From positions 30,448,067 through 30,512,066 of the forward strand of contig NC_067117.1 in the NCBI RefSeq assembly GCF_021347895.1: a stretch of DNA of 64,000 nt, read 5' to 3'. Below the pieces are notes generated by a model. That model made no database searches and was not told the DNA's origin. It worked only from the letters and a program-made list of their open reading frames with translations. The first letter of the stretch is position 1; each line of letters begins with the position of its first letter. The stretch is from Acanthochromis polyacanthus (taxonomy: Eukaryota; Chordata; Actinopteri; Pomacentridae). Positions 48,485-59,689 of this stretch are shown here, piece after piece. A program made the position numbers and the translations under genes.

Positions 48485-49259
48485 CATGACATTCTTTTGA
48501 ATGTGAAAACATCCAGTCAACGCCTTTCTTTAATTATATATAAAGCAAGATGCCTAAAATCATTCAGCACTTCAAGTTAAATGACAAAATACGATACAAG
48601 TTCAGGAATACACTGTCGTTCTTTTTGTAATCTTGAGCTACCAAATGTGTCGCATAGAAAACATCTGCAATCCAGTGAGTTTAGGTTGATCTTTGCTTAA
48701 AGCATCTTCATATAATTTAGTGGAAATACAATAAGCTACAAATATATTGTTTTGTTTTTTGTTTTGTTTTTTGAACGATACACTTTTCCAGGACAATTTA
48801 TCTAGGCGTGGACACATTCAGTCAATTTTTTTCCCTATGAACTTCCAAGTTTCTTCTTTGGAGAAGGAGATAATGCATAACGAGTGCGCAGAATACAGAG
48901 AGCTGCAACAAGTACGTGATCTTTCACAAACTTAAGATAATTCACATCCTGAAATGTGTAAAAATAATACAATTTGAAGAACACTCAAATTTGATGTACA
49001 TTTTCCTAGCAATTTCAATTCTGTCTTTTTATAATTTCTACCGCCCTCTGCAGAAGAATAATTGCAATCCTTTTAGTTCAGGCTGCATGAAACAAGGCAT
49101 TGATTCTCGAAAAGTTAATTTTCTGTGAGCAGATTCTGACTAAATGTAATAAATAACACAAAAGCAGAACTTGGTATAGATGTTGCAGTAATACAAAGTA
49201 CATACAATCAATCATCTGCACTAATACAAATCCAGAATTTCCCGTTTCTACACCTTAAC
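48485..49259. other. Intronic sequence, no gene seen
   Basis: Nothing recognised. A (TTTTG)n-like stretch lies at 48750-48772. Confidence 0.4.
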
Positions 49260-49277
49260 GATAGTTTTTGTTGCCTT

Positions 49278-49740
49278 AAAGGGGAATTTCGTTTTTTTTC
49301 AACCTGGGGTCTGTTTCCATATGTAATTTCATACATGTGAGTGATGGAGAAATGAATTTTTGACATAGCTCCAGTATTTAGCCAGGCAGGCAGCTTAGCA
49401 GTTCAGCTAGCAGCTCGGCTTGCGAAAAGGCTAGCTCGTGCCAAAACACCGGTTTCGGCGCGAGCTCTCGCCCAATTTCAGAACGAGATTTGCTTTCTAG
49501 CGGCCTGAGATTTGGGTACAGACCACAACAAAGAGCAATCGCCAGGTAATGTGGAGGTTTTCGTTCACTTCTTATCTCTAGTATGTTGTGGGACACTCAT
49601 TGAGACTATCTGAGCTGGTCAGTGTGGGGCAAAAAGCACGTTAGGGCGGACTTTGACGCGGGGGGGCCAGCTGCCCCATACTTTTCGCTAGCCGAGCTGC
49701 TAGCTGAGCTGCTAAGCTGCCTGCCTGGCTAAATACTTTA
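49278..49740. mobile_element. DNA-element remnant with a 50-bp inverted repeat
   Basis: GTATTTAGCCAGGCAGGCAG with AGCAGCTCGGCTTGCGAAAAG (about 49374-49432) is mirrored by CTTTTCGCTAGCCGAGCTGC to GGCTAAATAC (49679-49737). Upstream, CCTTAAAGGGGAATTTCG followed by TTTTCAACCTGGGGTCTG (49274-49315) resembles the terminus of another fish TTAA-type family. Confidence 0.65.
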
Positions 49741-50978
49741 CTAACTGTGACTACAGCAAAGCTCATGCACAGCTATTGTGAATTCTTCGGTATGCATATT
49801 TCTCCTCGACATCTTCCTTTTTTCTATATTTTGTAATGCATGTACTGTATTATTGGTGCAACATACTGCATTATGCATGAATAAGCTTACTCAGAATGCA
49901 CAAGTTTAAACTAGAATGTTGCAGCTAAATCGGTTGCACAAATGAGAGCAAAGTGACTAAGAAAAGCAATGTGAGGGAAGTAGCTCAAGAGGCAGAATGA
50001 TGAGGGTTGGAGAAAAAAATGAAACCGACAAACGGAGAAAACAATATCAAAAGGAAAATTGGAAGGCAATTAAACTGACCAAGAGAGAACGAGGGAAAAA
50101 AATAGAAGACGGGAATGGAATAAGATGAAAAACAAAAGGAAGAGGAGAGCAACATAGAGGAGGACGGGGAGCGTCGGGAGGCAGAAAGATTGATTTCCAC
50201 TCCTCCTCTTCCTCTCCTCCTCTCTCCTCTCTGGAATGGCTCCCCAAAGTCTTTGGATTAATGGCTCCATTTCTGCTGCTCATTCATCAGATTCAGGAAG
50301 GCATCCCAAAACACAATGCCTCACTAGGCCCTCGCCTGAACTAGATATCTACCTGCCAAAACATCCAATAGGCCCTTAAGTACTTTCAAAGACAGGCAAA
50401 ACAACTTTATCTCTACCTCGGGTCAAATCAGCGGGGAATTAGCACTATCCACCGCTTGTTAGCCGCCGTTGTGTAGATGATCACAGACAGTTCAGCCTGC
50501 AGTTGTAGAACAGTCGGTCCCAGCGCTAAAGGGCTCGCGTTTGGTTATTATACATTTAACACACAGTATTGTTTCATCCTTAGCATGCTGCAGGGATGAG
50601 CTTTCATTCCCATCTTCCATTGTCTTTCCAGTTTTTAGTGCATTTAACAAGAACAGACAAGTAATTTCCACCTGGATCATCTCAGTTTGGTGCAATCAAA
50701 AGCTCCAGCATTAGCTTAATCGGCATCAGCATGAGAAGGCACTGTGGTAACTTCTACAAAGTCTGTTTGATGCTTCAGTAGTAGTGCCTCAGGAAACTGC
50801 ACAGTACACTCAGGGAACTTGTTACCACTGGTAATGATTAGATAAATCGTTTAAGTTGCAAACATAATTTTGAGTTCTGTTGATGGAATAAAGTTGTTTA
50901 ATTATGCCAGCTTAATACTGCGCTCAATTTAAACTCTGATTAATATTAAATTGGCTTGATAATTTAGTTTTTCTCCAC
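49741..50978. other. Intronic sequence, no gene seen
   Basis: Purine-rich at 49975-50190, giving Ser/Phe/Leu-rich minus-strand frames that I reject. Confidence 0.5.
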
Positions 50979-51043
50979 TTTAAAGCTCGTGTCCGGAGTT
51001 TGAATCGCAGCGTCTCCCAAAACACTGTTGGTCCCACCCTCCA

Positions 51044-53134
51044 ATGGAGGTATTTCAGGTGCAAAATGTTTGAGCACCTGTAACATCAAATTTGTAGTTG
51101 TGTACATTGAATTTGTATGTGTACATTGAATTTGTATGTGTATCAGCAAATCTGATTTCCCACACTCTATGAGTTGTGTACTTGTAAAATAATTTTTTGT
51201 ATGTGTCGATTTTTTTTCTTCCTACAAATACAACACAAAAATACACATTCACAAATCGTAATTACAGGTGCACAAATCACATTTACAGGTGTACAAATCA
51301 TATTTACAGGTGTACAAATCCTTCTCTACAAGTCACATATTTCAACACTGACACGCTCACATTTTGCACCTATTGTTGCAGCACACTAAGTGCAAAACAT
51401 ACTTGTGCACCTGTATTGTAAGAAGTGAAGTTGAGGTGAGAATTTGAATATGTGCAAATCTGAATGTGAACTTGTGCAATAAGTATGTGAAATAATTTAC
51501 CACGAAAATACACAAATTGCTACTTACAACCACTCGAATCCTCCCCACGAGTCACACATTCTCTGTTTTCTACAGGTGCAAATCCGAAATCTACAGGTAC
51601 CAATCAGAAATGTACAGGTGCAAATCAGAAATCGTACTTCTGGTCCCGCTGAGATATTTGGTGCAAAACTACAAAACGAGCCGATCTGTGTATAAATTCT
51701 ATGCACTGAGATTGACAGACTTTTCGACCAGTCAGGGAGACGCTTTGCCCGCCCAGCCAATCAGAGGTTTTCATTCCGTCTGAGGTCGCTTTACCGACTT
51801 CCGGGTGTGGAATTTCACGGTGGAGAGAGTGTAGGGAGTTCTTGTTTTGGACGGCTGGTCTGCTCTAATCTCTATAATGCGCATTTCCCAATGACTCAAA
51901 TAACTTATCCATTCCTCTTAGTATATTGAAATCAAAGCCTACACCAGTGGTTGGCGACTGGCGGCCCGCGGGCCAAAACTGGCCCGTCAGATGATTTTGA
52001 AAATTTGATTTGGCATGGAGCCAAGCCAGTCCGTCACCACAACACGAAACTCGCGTTGTCGGCTGCTGCCGGGCATTTCCGCGTTTGCACTACTGGTCGG
52101 ACACAGTTGTACCAGCCAGATTTCACTGAGCAACAGCGTGTGCAAAACATGTGTGTGTCTCGGGAGTCATTTTTAATACATCTGTGATCAGAGACGTGTG
52201 TCCCAAGCAGCGGCGATCAGCTGTAGAAGCTCCGCTGCTCACGGTATCGCCAGCCCCGCACCCGCCCGCAGGTTGGCCCGCTGTTCGATTGTTTACAAAC
52301 ATCTACTTGCCGACCCCCTGGCCTACACTCTCTCCATCGTGAAATTCCACACCCGGAAGTCGGTAAAGCGACCTCAGATGGAATAAAAACCTCTGATTGG
52401 CTGGGCGGGCAAAGCGTCTCCCTGACTGGCCGAAAAGTCTGTCAATCTCAGAGCATAGAATTTATACACAGATCGGATCGTTTTGTAGTTTTGCACCAAA
52501 TATCTCAGCGGGACTGGAAGTACGATTTCTGATTTGCACCTGTAGATTTCTGATTTGCACCTGTAGATTTCGGATTTGCACCTGTAGATTTCGGATTTGC
52601 ACCTGTAGAAAACAGAGAATGTGTGACTCGTGGGGAGGATTCGAGTGGTTGTAAGTAGCAATTTGTGTATTTTCGTGGTAAATTATTTCACATACTTAAT
52701 GCACAAGTTCACATTCAGATTTGCACATATTCAAATTCTCACCTCAACTTCACTTCTTACAATACAGGTGCACAAGTATGTTTTGCACTTAGTGTGCTGC
52801 AACAATAGGTGCAAAATGTGAGCGTGTCAGTGTTGAAATATGTGACTTGTAGAGAAGGATTTGTACACCTGTAAATATGATTTGTACACCTGTAAATGTG
52901 ATTTGTGCACCTGTAATTACGATTTGTGAATGTGTATTTTTGTGTTGTATTTGTGGGAAGAAAAAAAATCGACACATACAAAAAATTATTTTACAAGTAC
53001 ACAACTCATAGAGTTTGGGAAATCAGATTTGCTGATACACATACAAATTCAATGTACACATACAAATTCAATGTACACAACTACAAATTTGATGTTACAG
53101 GTGCTCAAACATTTTGCACCTGAAATACCTCCAT
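51044..53134. mobile_element. Long fold-back element with inverted arms of about 0.8 kb
   Basis: The left arm (51044-51835, 792 bp) is the reverse complement of the right arm (52322-53134, 813 bp), with scattered substitutions. The 21-bp difference equals one extra tandem unit GATTTCTGATTTGCACCTGTA in the right arm (four versus three). Outer tips are ATGGAGGTATTTCAGGTG and CACCTGAAATACCTCCAT. A direct repeat ACCCTCC (51036-51042, 53135-53141) may be its target duplication, with one unassigned base at the left. CAGGTG/CACCTG motifs and short tandem units fill both arms. No protein is encoded. Identical-looking frames on opposite strands (51197-51421 and 52757-52981) follow from the symmetry. 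Confidence 0.9.
51945..52320. mobile_element. hAT-like element in the fold-back loop, 8-bp target duplication
   Basis: Starts CAGTGGTTGGCGACTGG and ends CTTGCCGACCCCCTG, degenerate inverted termini. It is flanked by a perfect 8-bp repeat GCCTACAC (51937-51944 and 52321-52328). The original loop was therefore about 100 bp, 51836-51936. A GGCGGCCCGCGGGCC palindrome lies just inside the left end. It has no complete transposase. Confidence 0.85.
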
Positions 53135-53457
53135 ACCCTCCCTCTGATTTCGCCCCTTTATTTGTGCACGCGCGCAGTACATGAGAGGAGTGCCCGGAGT
53201 GCTGCAGCATCTTGCCTGTTTTGCTGTTTTCCCCTCTTCTACTTTTAGTACATTTAGTAAATAATAAAGAAATTACATTAGAATGCTGTATTGAGTCTAA
53301 CTTGTCCTAATACCAAAATAACATGAATCTGCTCGGACGAACGAGTAAAGTTTCAAGATGTGATTACACTCGTGTATCCCTCTCGATGACGTTGTTTATC
53401 AAACTTAGTGCATTTACGCGTGTATATGTGTTACATTGTTTCTTTATTTCTATCTAG

Positions 53458-53642
53458 AGTTCAGAATTGCATGACTCCTCTGACGAAGAGTATGTCCCAG
53501 ACGCCCCAACATCTTCCTCCAGAGGTCGGGCATCTAAACGAAGCCGTCAGGCGGGTTATGGAGACCGTGGTCGGGGAGCGACGCGAGCACCCCGAGCCAA
53601 AAAACGTCCTGCAGTCTCTTGGCCTGACAAGCCGTGGGATTG
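53458..53642 (+). pseudogene. Possible exon of a transposon-encoded protein
   Basis: A + strand open segment preceded by a pyrimidine-rich tract and TCTATCTAG (53449-53457) and followed by G|GTAACT (53643). It reads SSELHDSSDEEYVPDAPTSS, then an Arg/Gly/Lys-rich stretch (SRGRASKRSRQAGYGDRGRG, ATRAPRAKKRPAVSWPDKPW) to DW before a stop if unspliced. The acidic start followed by a basic, disordered-looking tail recalls N-terminal parts of some fish transposon proteins, but I cannot name the family. It lies in the right part of the TTAA-flanked element, so a transposon origin is likelier than a host exon. A different frame at 53408-53665 covers the same bases and is less convincing. Confidence 0.4.
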
Positions 53643-54049
53643 GTAACTTTTCTGGAAGTTGCTGAGCCCTGATGCTCTCTCCTCCACAAGCAAAACAAAT
53701 GTGCGCGCGGTTGCGTAGTGCGTAGCTCGCCCGCCTCTGCATGGGCTTGCTTGCTGTGCGCGTAACCGTTGATTGACAGCATGACAAAGCTGAAGCTCGA
53801 ACTTGATTGGTCGGCAGCGACCGGCGCTTTTTGGAATAACATGGGGGTCTATGAGAGGAAGGCGGAGCTCATGAATAAATTTTCATATCGTGTCATACTA
53901 ACATTATATTATAGTATCGAACTAGACTAACACATTTAAGCTTTGTTAAACAATGATACATAAATTGAAAACAAACGGAAACTCCGGACACGAGCTTTAA
54001 ATGCAAAATTACGAGGCAAAAATCCAAATTTTTTTGATCAAGACAAACT

Positions 54050-54100
54050 GTTCAAGATACGATAAGATACTTTGATTCCTCACCAGGGAAATTCACTATA
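54050..54100 (-). mobile_element. Retroposon 3' tail fragment
   Basis: GATACGATAAGATACTTTGA then TTCCTCACCAGGGAAATTCA, the minus-strand form of the tail family. Confidence 0.55.
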
Positions 54101-56015
54101 CAGCAGCTGTATGCAGCTAAGGCAGAAACAGGGCTAAAAATTAAAGATATACTTATAATAAAAAAAAAAAAGGTGTCACAGAGGCAAAATTGGTGACATG
54201 TTCATAAGTTAAATTGACATAATAATATTGGTAATTACACCAACTTAATATTATGTGTAAACTGAACTAAAATTTCTGCGTTAACTGATTTAAAATAAAA
54301 ACAAAAATAAAAATTCAAGTAAATGAACCAAATCTGCTTGATTTAAGTTTCTGATTTTTGTTTAGTCTCTCAAAATGTATTTATTTAATTTTATTTATTG
54401 AGAAAGCAGTAATTAAAAACACCTTCTCCCAACTCAATATACTTAGTCGGTTGAACATCTTGATTGATGCTTGATGCAAATTGTTTTTTTTTTTGCTCAT
54501 TGAGCCCAAACATCTGAGTGTAGACAGTCGAGTGCTGGCTGTAGTTTGTTGTTTTGCAGCAGTAGCAGCTATAAAAATCTTGGGCCAGATGCAGCCTCTG
54601 CTGTCCTTCTTCTATCAAGGACCACTTCCCTGGTTCCACCGTTGGGGAGAGGGAGTCCTCATCTGGCTGCAGCATGCCTCGCTGTCTGGCCTTGTCACAT
54701 TGTGCGCCAGCTGTGCCATCTACAGTGCCCTTTCACAGTGTGTGATAGCTAACATGCCAACCCTTGACCAGTGCTGATTAATGAGGGTAGAAAAGCATTG
54801 CCCGGTGCTGGCTCTGTTTCCCTGCGGAGGTATATGATTGTTCATCCTCCATGCATACATAACCGACCTCTATTTTTTCCCTCCATCTGTCAAGCGGTGC
54901 ATTTTTCCATTCACTGGTTACTCCAGGCGATAACCCTTCACCCCTCTCCACTTGAAGCTCTCTCATAATTGGACATCAGCTCTTCTTCTCCCTTCAAGCT
55001 TTTTTTTTCTTTCTCTCTACTTGTTTAGACTTGAAATTCCGTCCTTTCATCCTGCGTCGTTCTCGCTCTCCGACACGGAGGTCGGAGATCCAGAGTTGAT
55101 GCGCAGATTGAAGTTGATGGAAGAATTTAGACGTCGTGTGGATGTGGAATAAGAAAAGAGGGGAGAGAAGGAAGGGAGGATAAATCAGATGGATGGTGTG
55201 GCGAATCTGGCATTTGTCATGACCAAGGGCAGCCTGGGAGACACCGTCATCACCTTAATGATGTAAACAAAGTTATAATTCAAATAACCTCCCCTGCTCT
55301 CTTCCTCCCGGCCTCTCTCTCTTTCTCGACTTCTTTTCCAGTCATTCTTCTTTCCATCTTTTCCTCCCTCGGCAGTTCTCAAAAACGCTTTAAGGGTTTT
55401 TAACCTTGAAAGAGTGGAGACACAGATGGAAGCGCAATTTGGCTGCTGAGAGTCAGAGAGTCAGGATTTTGCAGTAATGCCAAAGCAACACTTAATTTTG
55501 CAGGTGGTAGCTGACCGGTGGACTCATTTTATTGAATCTTCCTCTGTTTTTCAAAGTAGAAATTAACAATCTGTTCAAACGGGATCTAAATCTAGCAGAA
55601 GTCAGATTATCTACAAGATTAGCTTCCCTCATACCCAACTGCAAGACTGCTGGATTAAGTGGGTGGTTTGTCGGTGGGGGAGGGGGTTGTTTGGCTGCTT
55701 TTTTGGCCCGTTTCTCCGCAGAACTCTAGATTTGATTTAGCTAACGAGGTTTGAGTCTTCGCGGGAGCATGCGTCGCTGCAGTGAGACGTTGCCATTCTC
55801 GGGCAAAACCGGTTATTTCATTCCCTCACCGGCTCACTGATGAGCGCTTATGCCTCCGTAATTGAGGAATTACGGCGCATGCATTTATTATAGGTACATC
55901 ACTTGATCTGCTTAAGTGTGCATAATTATAGGTTTGTTCACATTTGTTCTCTGGAGGAGGATAATTCTGAAAGCGGGACCTTTTTTTTGTTTGTTTTTGA
56001 AGTTTCTGTCTCCTA
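54101..56015. other. Intronic sequence, no gene seen; possible regulatory block at 55840-55960
   Basis: CCGTAATTGAGGAATTACGG at 55856-55875 is a perfect 8-bp dyad around GAGG. It is followed by GCGCATGCATTTATTATAGG and CATAATTATAGG, a homeodomain-site-rich stretch. No exon is supported elsewhere. Confidence 0.4.
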
Positions 56016-56938
56016 CACTGGAAAAAATGCCCCTCTCAAGAAAAAAATAACTTATTTCAAAGACGTTTTACCTTGAAATAAGTGAAAAAATCTGCCAATA
56101 GAACAAGTGAAAAATGGCTTGGTAAGATTTTTTGAAATAAGATATGATATTTAGAATATTGAGATCTTAAAATTAGCTGGGGAAACTTATTTTAAGCTCT
56201 ATTTAACCAGGATTGTCAGGCTTAGGCGTCTTAACCCTGTTGTCATCCTCATTTATGGCACCAAAAATACTGTTGCCTTGTCTGAAAAAAATCCAAAAAT
56301 TCAGCAAAAAAATTACCCAAATTTATAAAAATTTGCAAAATCTTCAGGAAGAAAATTCCTTCAAAGTTATATTTTTTTAAAAAATCCCCAAATTTGGAAA
56401 GAAATAAAAATTTAAAAAATAAAAAAAAATTAAATTTTAAATATTTTCAAACAATGAATAAAAATCTTTCCCCCCAAAAATCCTAAAAATATCTAAAGTG
56501 ATTCCATATTTATCGGTAAAACTTCTCATTTTCTTTAAGAACATTCACCAAAAAAATCAACCAAAATCCAGCGAATTTCGCTGGATTTTGGTTGATTTTT
56601 TTGGTGAATGTTCTTAAAAAGACATTTTTTTTCACTTCTTTTTTTTCCCCACCAAAAAATTTTGAAAATGTGGAAGTTTTCACTGTGAAAATATATATAT
56701 ATTTTCTTACAAATTTTTAAACTTTAAATGGGTCAATTTGACCCGCACGACGACATGAGGGTTAAAACAAGATAATTTCAAGATTGTTTGACTTAACAAG
56801 ATATTTAAGATGCATTGTCTTAAAGCAAGTCCCTCTATCTTACTGAAATTTCACTTGTTAAATAAATGTATCTTAAATCAAGTGGGATGAGACATTTTGA
56901 CTAAAAATAAGACAAACAGACTCGGCGTTTTTGCAGTG
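56016..56938. mobile_element. Composite nested element, copy B
   Basis: The same outer (CACTGGAAAAAATGCCCCTC to GTTTTTGCAGTG) and inner (TTAACCCTGTTGTCATCC to ACGACATGAGGGTTAA, about 56231-56765) elements as at 38766-39728, in the same orientation. The centre holds an 85-bp palindrome (56534-56618) with two perfect 42-nt arms around one unpaired T at 56576. Confidence 0.8.
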
Positions 56939-57660
56939 TACTGGAATTTCTTTTACAAAAATGTGTACAATCAGGGGGTAAAGAAATTATTTTCTGTATT
57001 GCAGCTGGATAGGCTTTCATGTTGACACAAACGTACTATTTAACTGTATACTGTAGCTTCTTGAGCCTAAGTCCAGTAACAGAAATCCAATATTGTCTGA
57101 CAACACCTGTGGTTCACCAGCTTCCCCTCACAATATATGAAAATCCATTAAAAACTTTGTAAAATGTCCTGCTGCTGACAAACAGGTAGACAAATGATAA
57201 TTACATGTGAGATCCGCTCATCAAATGGGCTTTATTTTCCACCCTAATTGCTGCATAACGGCCTGCAGAGTCTATTCTAATAAAATGGAGACAGAGCAAG
57301 CAGAGCCCGTCGGTCCATCAGCATCAGTCGGATGCAGCGAAGCTCTGTTTTCTTTGGACAGTATGTGAGCCGTGTGAAAGCATCGCTGCCTGCTGCTGTG
57401 ACCTGAGGATTGGGTTATACGTTGGATATATTACTAACCCCCCGCAGCTTTCTTGGCTGCCAAATGTCAGTCTGCCACAGTCTTATCCAGGAATAGTAGA
57501 TTACTTCATAGGATTTGGCCTTTTTAAGTAGAAACAGAGACTCCTTAAACCATAAAGCACCCTGGGGAGTCGGAAATCTGCACCCAAGCTCACAAACATG
57601 CACACACTCTTCTTGCAGTGCGCTCAGTTTGCAGATACCCCATGCACATGCATTCACATA
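56939..57660. other. Intronic sequence, no gene seen
   Basis: 57190-57290 (GATAATTACATGTGAG, CCACCCTAATTGCTGCATAA) has homeodomain-like motifs and may be regulatory. Nothing else recognised. Confidence 0.4.
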
Positions 57661-57950
57661 CGGTGGTGTGCAAAAGCTTTAGGCTCTTTATATGTTTCGA
57701 TTCTTATTAAATGCAAACAACCAAAGTCATAAAAATCTGTGTTTAGCCACAAGAACAAGAAGGAAACCTGCAGCAGATGGTTGTCAGTCTGGGATTACAT
57801 GAAGAAACAGAAAACACTGAAACACTCTAAATCTACACCAACAACTGTAGCAACTTCGGAAAGATGTCAGGAAAAACTTATTCCAAGTATACTAAAAAAA
57901 GTGTGTAAGAAAGATGTATGTGGGAACTTATTGTTTTTGAAATAATCTTT
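57661..57950 (+). pseudogene. Tc1-like element remnant with transposase C-terminal fragment
   Basis: GGTGTGCAAAAGCTTTAGGC at the left resembles the terminus of a fish Tc1-like family. A + frame then reads SRWLSVWDYMKKQKTLKHSK, the WDYMKRQK-type C-terminal motif of that transposase, followed by a degraded LQDVW/LP-x-F-LQKLC-like stretch (EKLIPSILKKVCKKD). The DDE domain between them is deleted and the right terminus is not seen. It is a dead internal-deletion copy. Confidence 0.7.
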
Positions 57951-59375
57951 CCTTTAGATTTAATGCCTCCAAATCTTTGTGCATTGCTTGGTAGACACAC
58001 ACCGACAAGAGAATCCCTAATTTCTCGTCTCCGATGGCCTCTTAGATGGCTAATCCACGGTGCCGTTGTCTAATCTAGTCTGATCGGGCTGATCTTAGGT
58101 TTGCAGTAAGTAGCTTGTTTGAACAATCTTATAATGCGCTCAGCTGCATTCATACTCAGTCTTTTGCGTCTAAAACAAGGATAAAGTCCCTTTTTAAGTC
58201 TTAGTTTATCATCATAGGAGGTCTCAATTTGGCCGGCAGTTCCAAGTTTCGACAACAACCTGATTAGTGACGACTGAATTGATTTTAAAACAGGTTATGT
58301 TATGTAGAAAAGATTCAAAAAATCAAAGATGAAACGTGATTCGCTTGTAAAACTGGACTTAATTTAAATCATAATTTAACCTATACTAAAATTCTGTGCT
58401 TTAGATGATGAACAGCGGTCATGGCACGAAGCTTTAGTGAAATATTAAGGCGTTGTGGAATAAATGACAGCCCATGGATGAATTTAGCTGCTCAAAGACA
58501 GTAAAAAACAGAAGAAATTTGGTTATTTTTCTCTTGGGTCTAACTGTAAAGGTTTAATGAGTTTAAAAACTTCACATTCTAAATCTCAGCGGATAAAATC
58601 CTGCCTCAGAATTCTTCGTTTTTGAACAACAGAACAACTCTCAAATGTCATTAATTCATTAGCCGAGATGTTCTTCCAACAATTATCAGACATAATAAAT
58701 GAGTTTCTACATCAGTGCCAGAACTCATTCCTTCTGTGTAGGTGTTTTTTTTTTCTTCATTTTTTTAGAGATCACCCTAAGTGTGAATAAAGTTTTTTTT
58801 TTTATTATTTCACTGCAAAAGTACATTTTATTATAGCTTCTCTAATTATGTAGTGACCTGTTTCGGTTGCCATCGTTAGCTGATAGAAACTAATTAGGCA
58901 GACGGAAAGATGGGTTTGAACGAGCTTGTTAGTGTGCAGGCAGTCGTGGTACACAAACCTGGGAAGGAGAGCCCAACATATGGCTGCAACAGTGCTGTGA
59001 GGCTTTGTGTGTGTGTGCCGCTGTTATGCTGTGTGGGCGTAACGGGGGAACCGGTGGGAGCCTGTTGCTGCTTGTGCCTGTAAGTTAAAGCATTTTTTGG
59101 TTTGTGGGGACATAAATCTGTTTACTTTGCTACTTTTTCGGGGCCGACAACAAATGAGCCCCCAAGGAAAAGCTCGTGGTGATGGTTAAATCTCTAGAAA
59201 ATCAATGCAAGTCAATGTAACGGCCTCTGGAGTGATGGGGAGTGATGATTTTGTGTGTGTGTGGATAACATATGGCAAAAGCAGAGATAGCCACTCCAGA
59301 CGTCTGCTGCGGATTAATACAGGAGCTTCTGTGGTAATTCCTTTTTTTCTTTTTGAAATCTGAGCTTTTCTGTAA
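57951..59375. other. Intronic sequence, no gene seen
   Basis: 58845-58920 (TCTAATTATGTAGTGACCTG, AACTAATTAGGCAGACGG) could be a conserved regulatory piece. Otherwise nothing recognised. Confidence 0.4.
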
Positions 59376-59377
59376 TG

Positions 59378-59450
59378 TCGCAGCACGGCCTAGTGGTCGT
59401 ACAGACTGTCCGTTAATTAACACATCACAGGTTGGAACCTGCAAATCTGT
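59378..59450 (+). mobile_element. Possible tRNA-derived SINE head
   Basis: GCAGCACGGCCTAGTGGTCG resembles an A-box context, and GGTTGGAACCTGC, 50 bp later, resembles a B box. It cannot be a functional tRNA: no cloverleaf is obvious. Weak call. Confidence 0.3.
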
Positions 59451-59689
59451 TTGCAGCCTTCATATCACATCAGAGTTTTGATACCCATGGCAGAAAAACA
59501 AAGCTACTATCAGTGGATTAAAAGGACAAAAAAAAAAAAATCTGAATCTGTTAAATGACACATTTCTGCTCCTGTACAATATGAGGAAATTGGTTTTGTG
59601 CAATTAGCCAATATGAAGATGGGTGACAAATTAGAGGAAAAATCTGTTTGAGAAACTGAACAATGCATGCTACAGTTAAGCAGTTAAGA

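Larger units (their letters stand above)
50984..53996. mobile_element. TTAA-flanked element with AGCTCGTGTCCGGAGTTT termini, carrying a fold-back insertion
   Basis: Left terminus AGCTCGTGTCCGGAGTTT and right terminus AAACTCCGGACACGAGCT are perfect 18-bp inverted repeats, flanked by TTAA (50980-50983 and 53997-54000). Removing the fold-back at 51044-53134 leaves an element of about 920 bp: 59 bp of left end and about 860 bp of right part. TTAA duplication with an AG start could mean a Kolobok-like element, although piggyBac-like cannot be excluded. The right part holds a possible exon at 53458-53642. Confidence 0.75.

Noticed and set aside
51197..53184. Matching small proteins on both strands (YRCTNHIYRCTN type)
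   Set aside because: They are mirror images produced by the fold-back symmetry and its tandem units, not conserved genes.
59378..59450. tRNA gene
   Set aside because: A- and B-box-like motifs only; no cloverleaf, so at most a SINE head.
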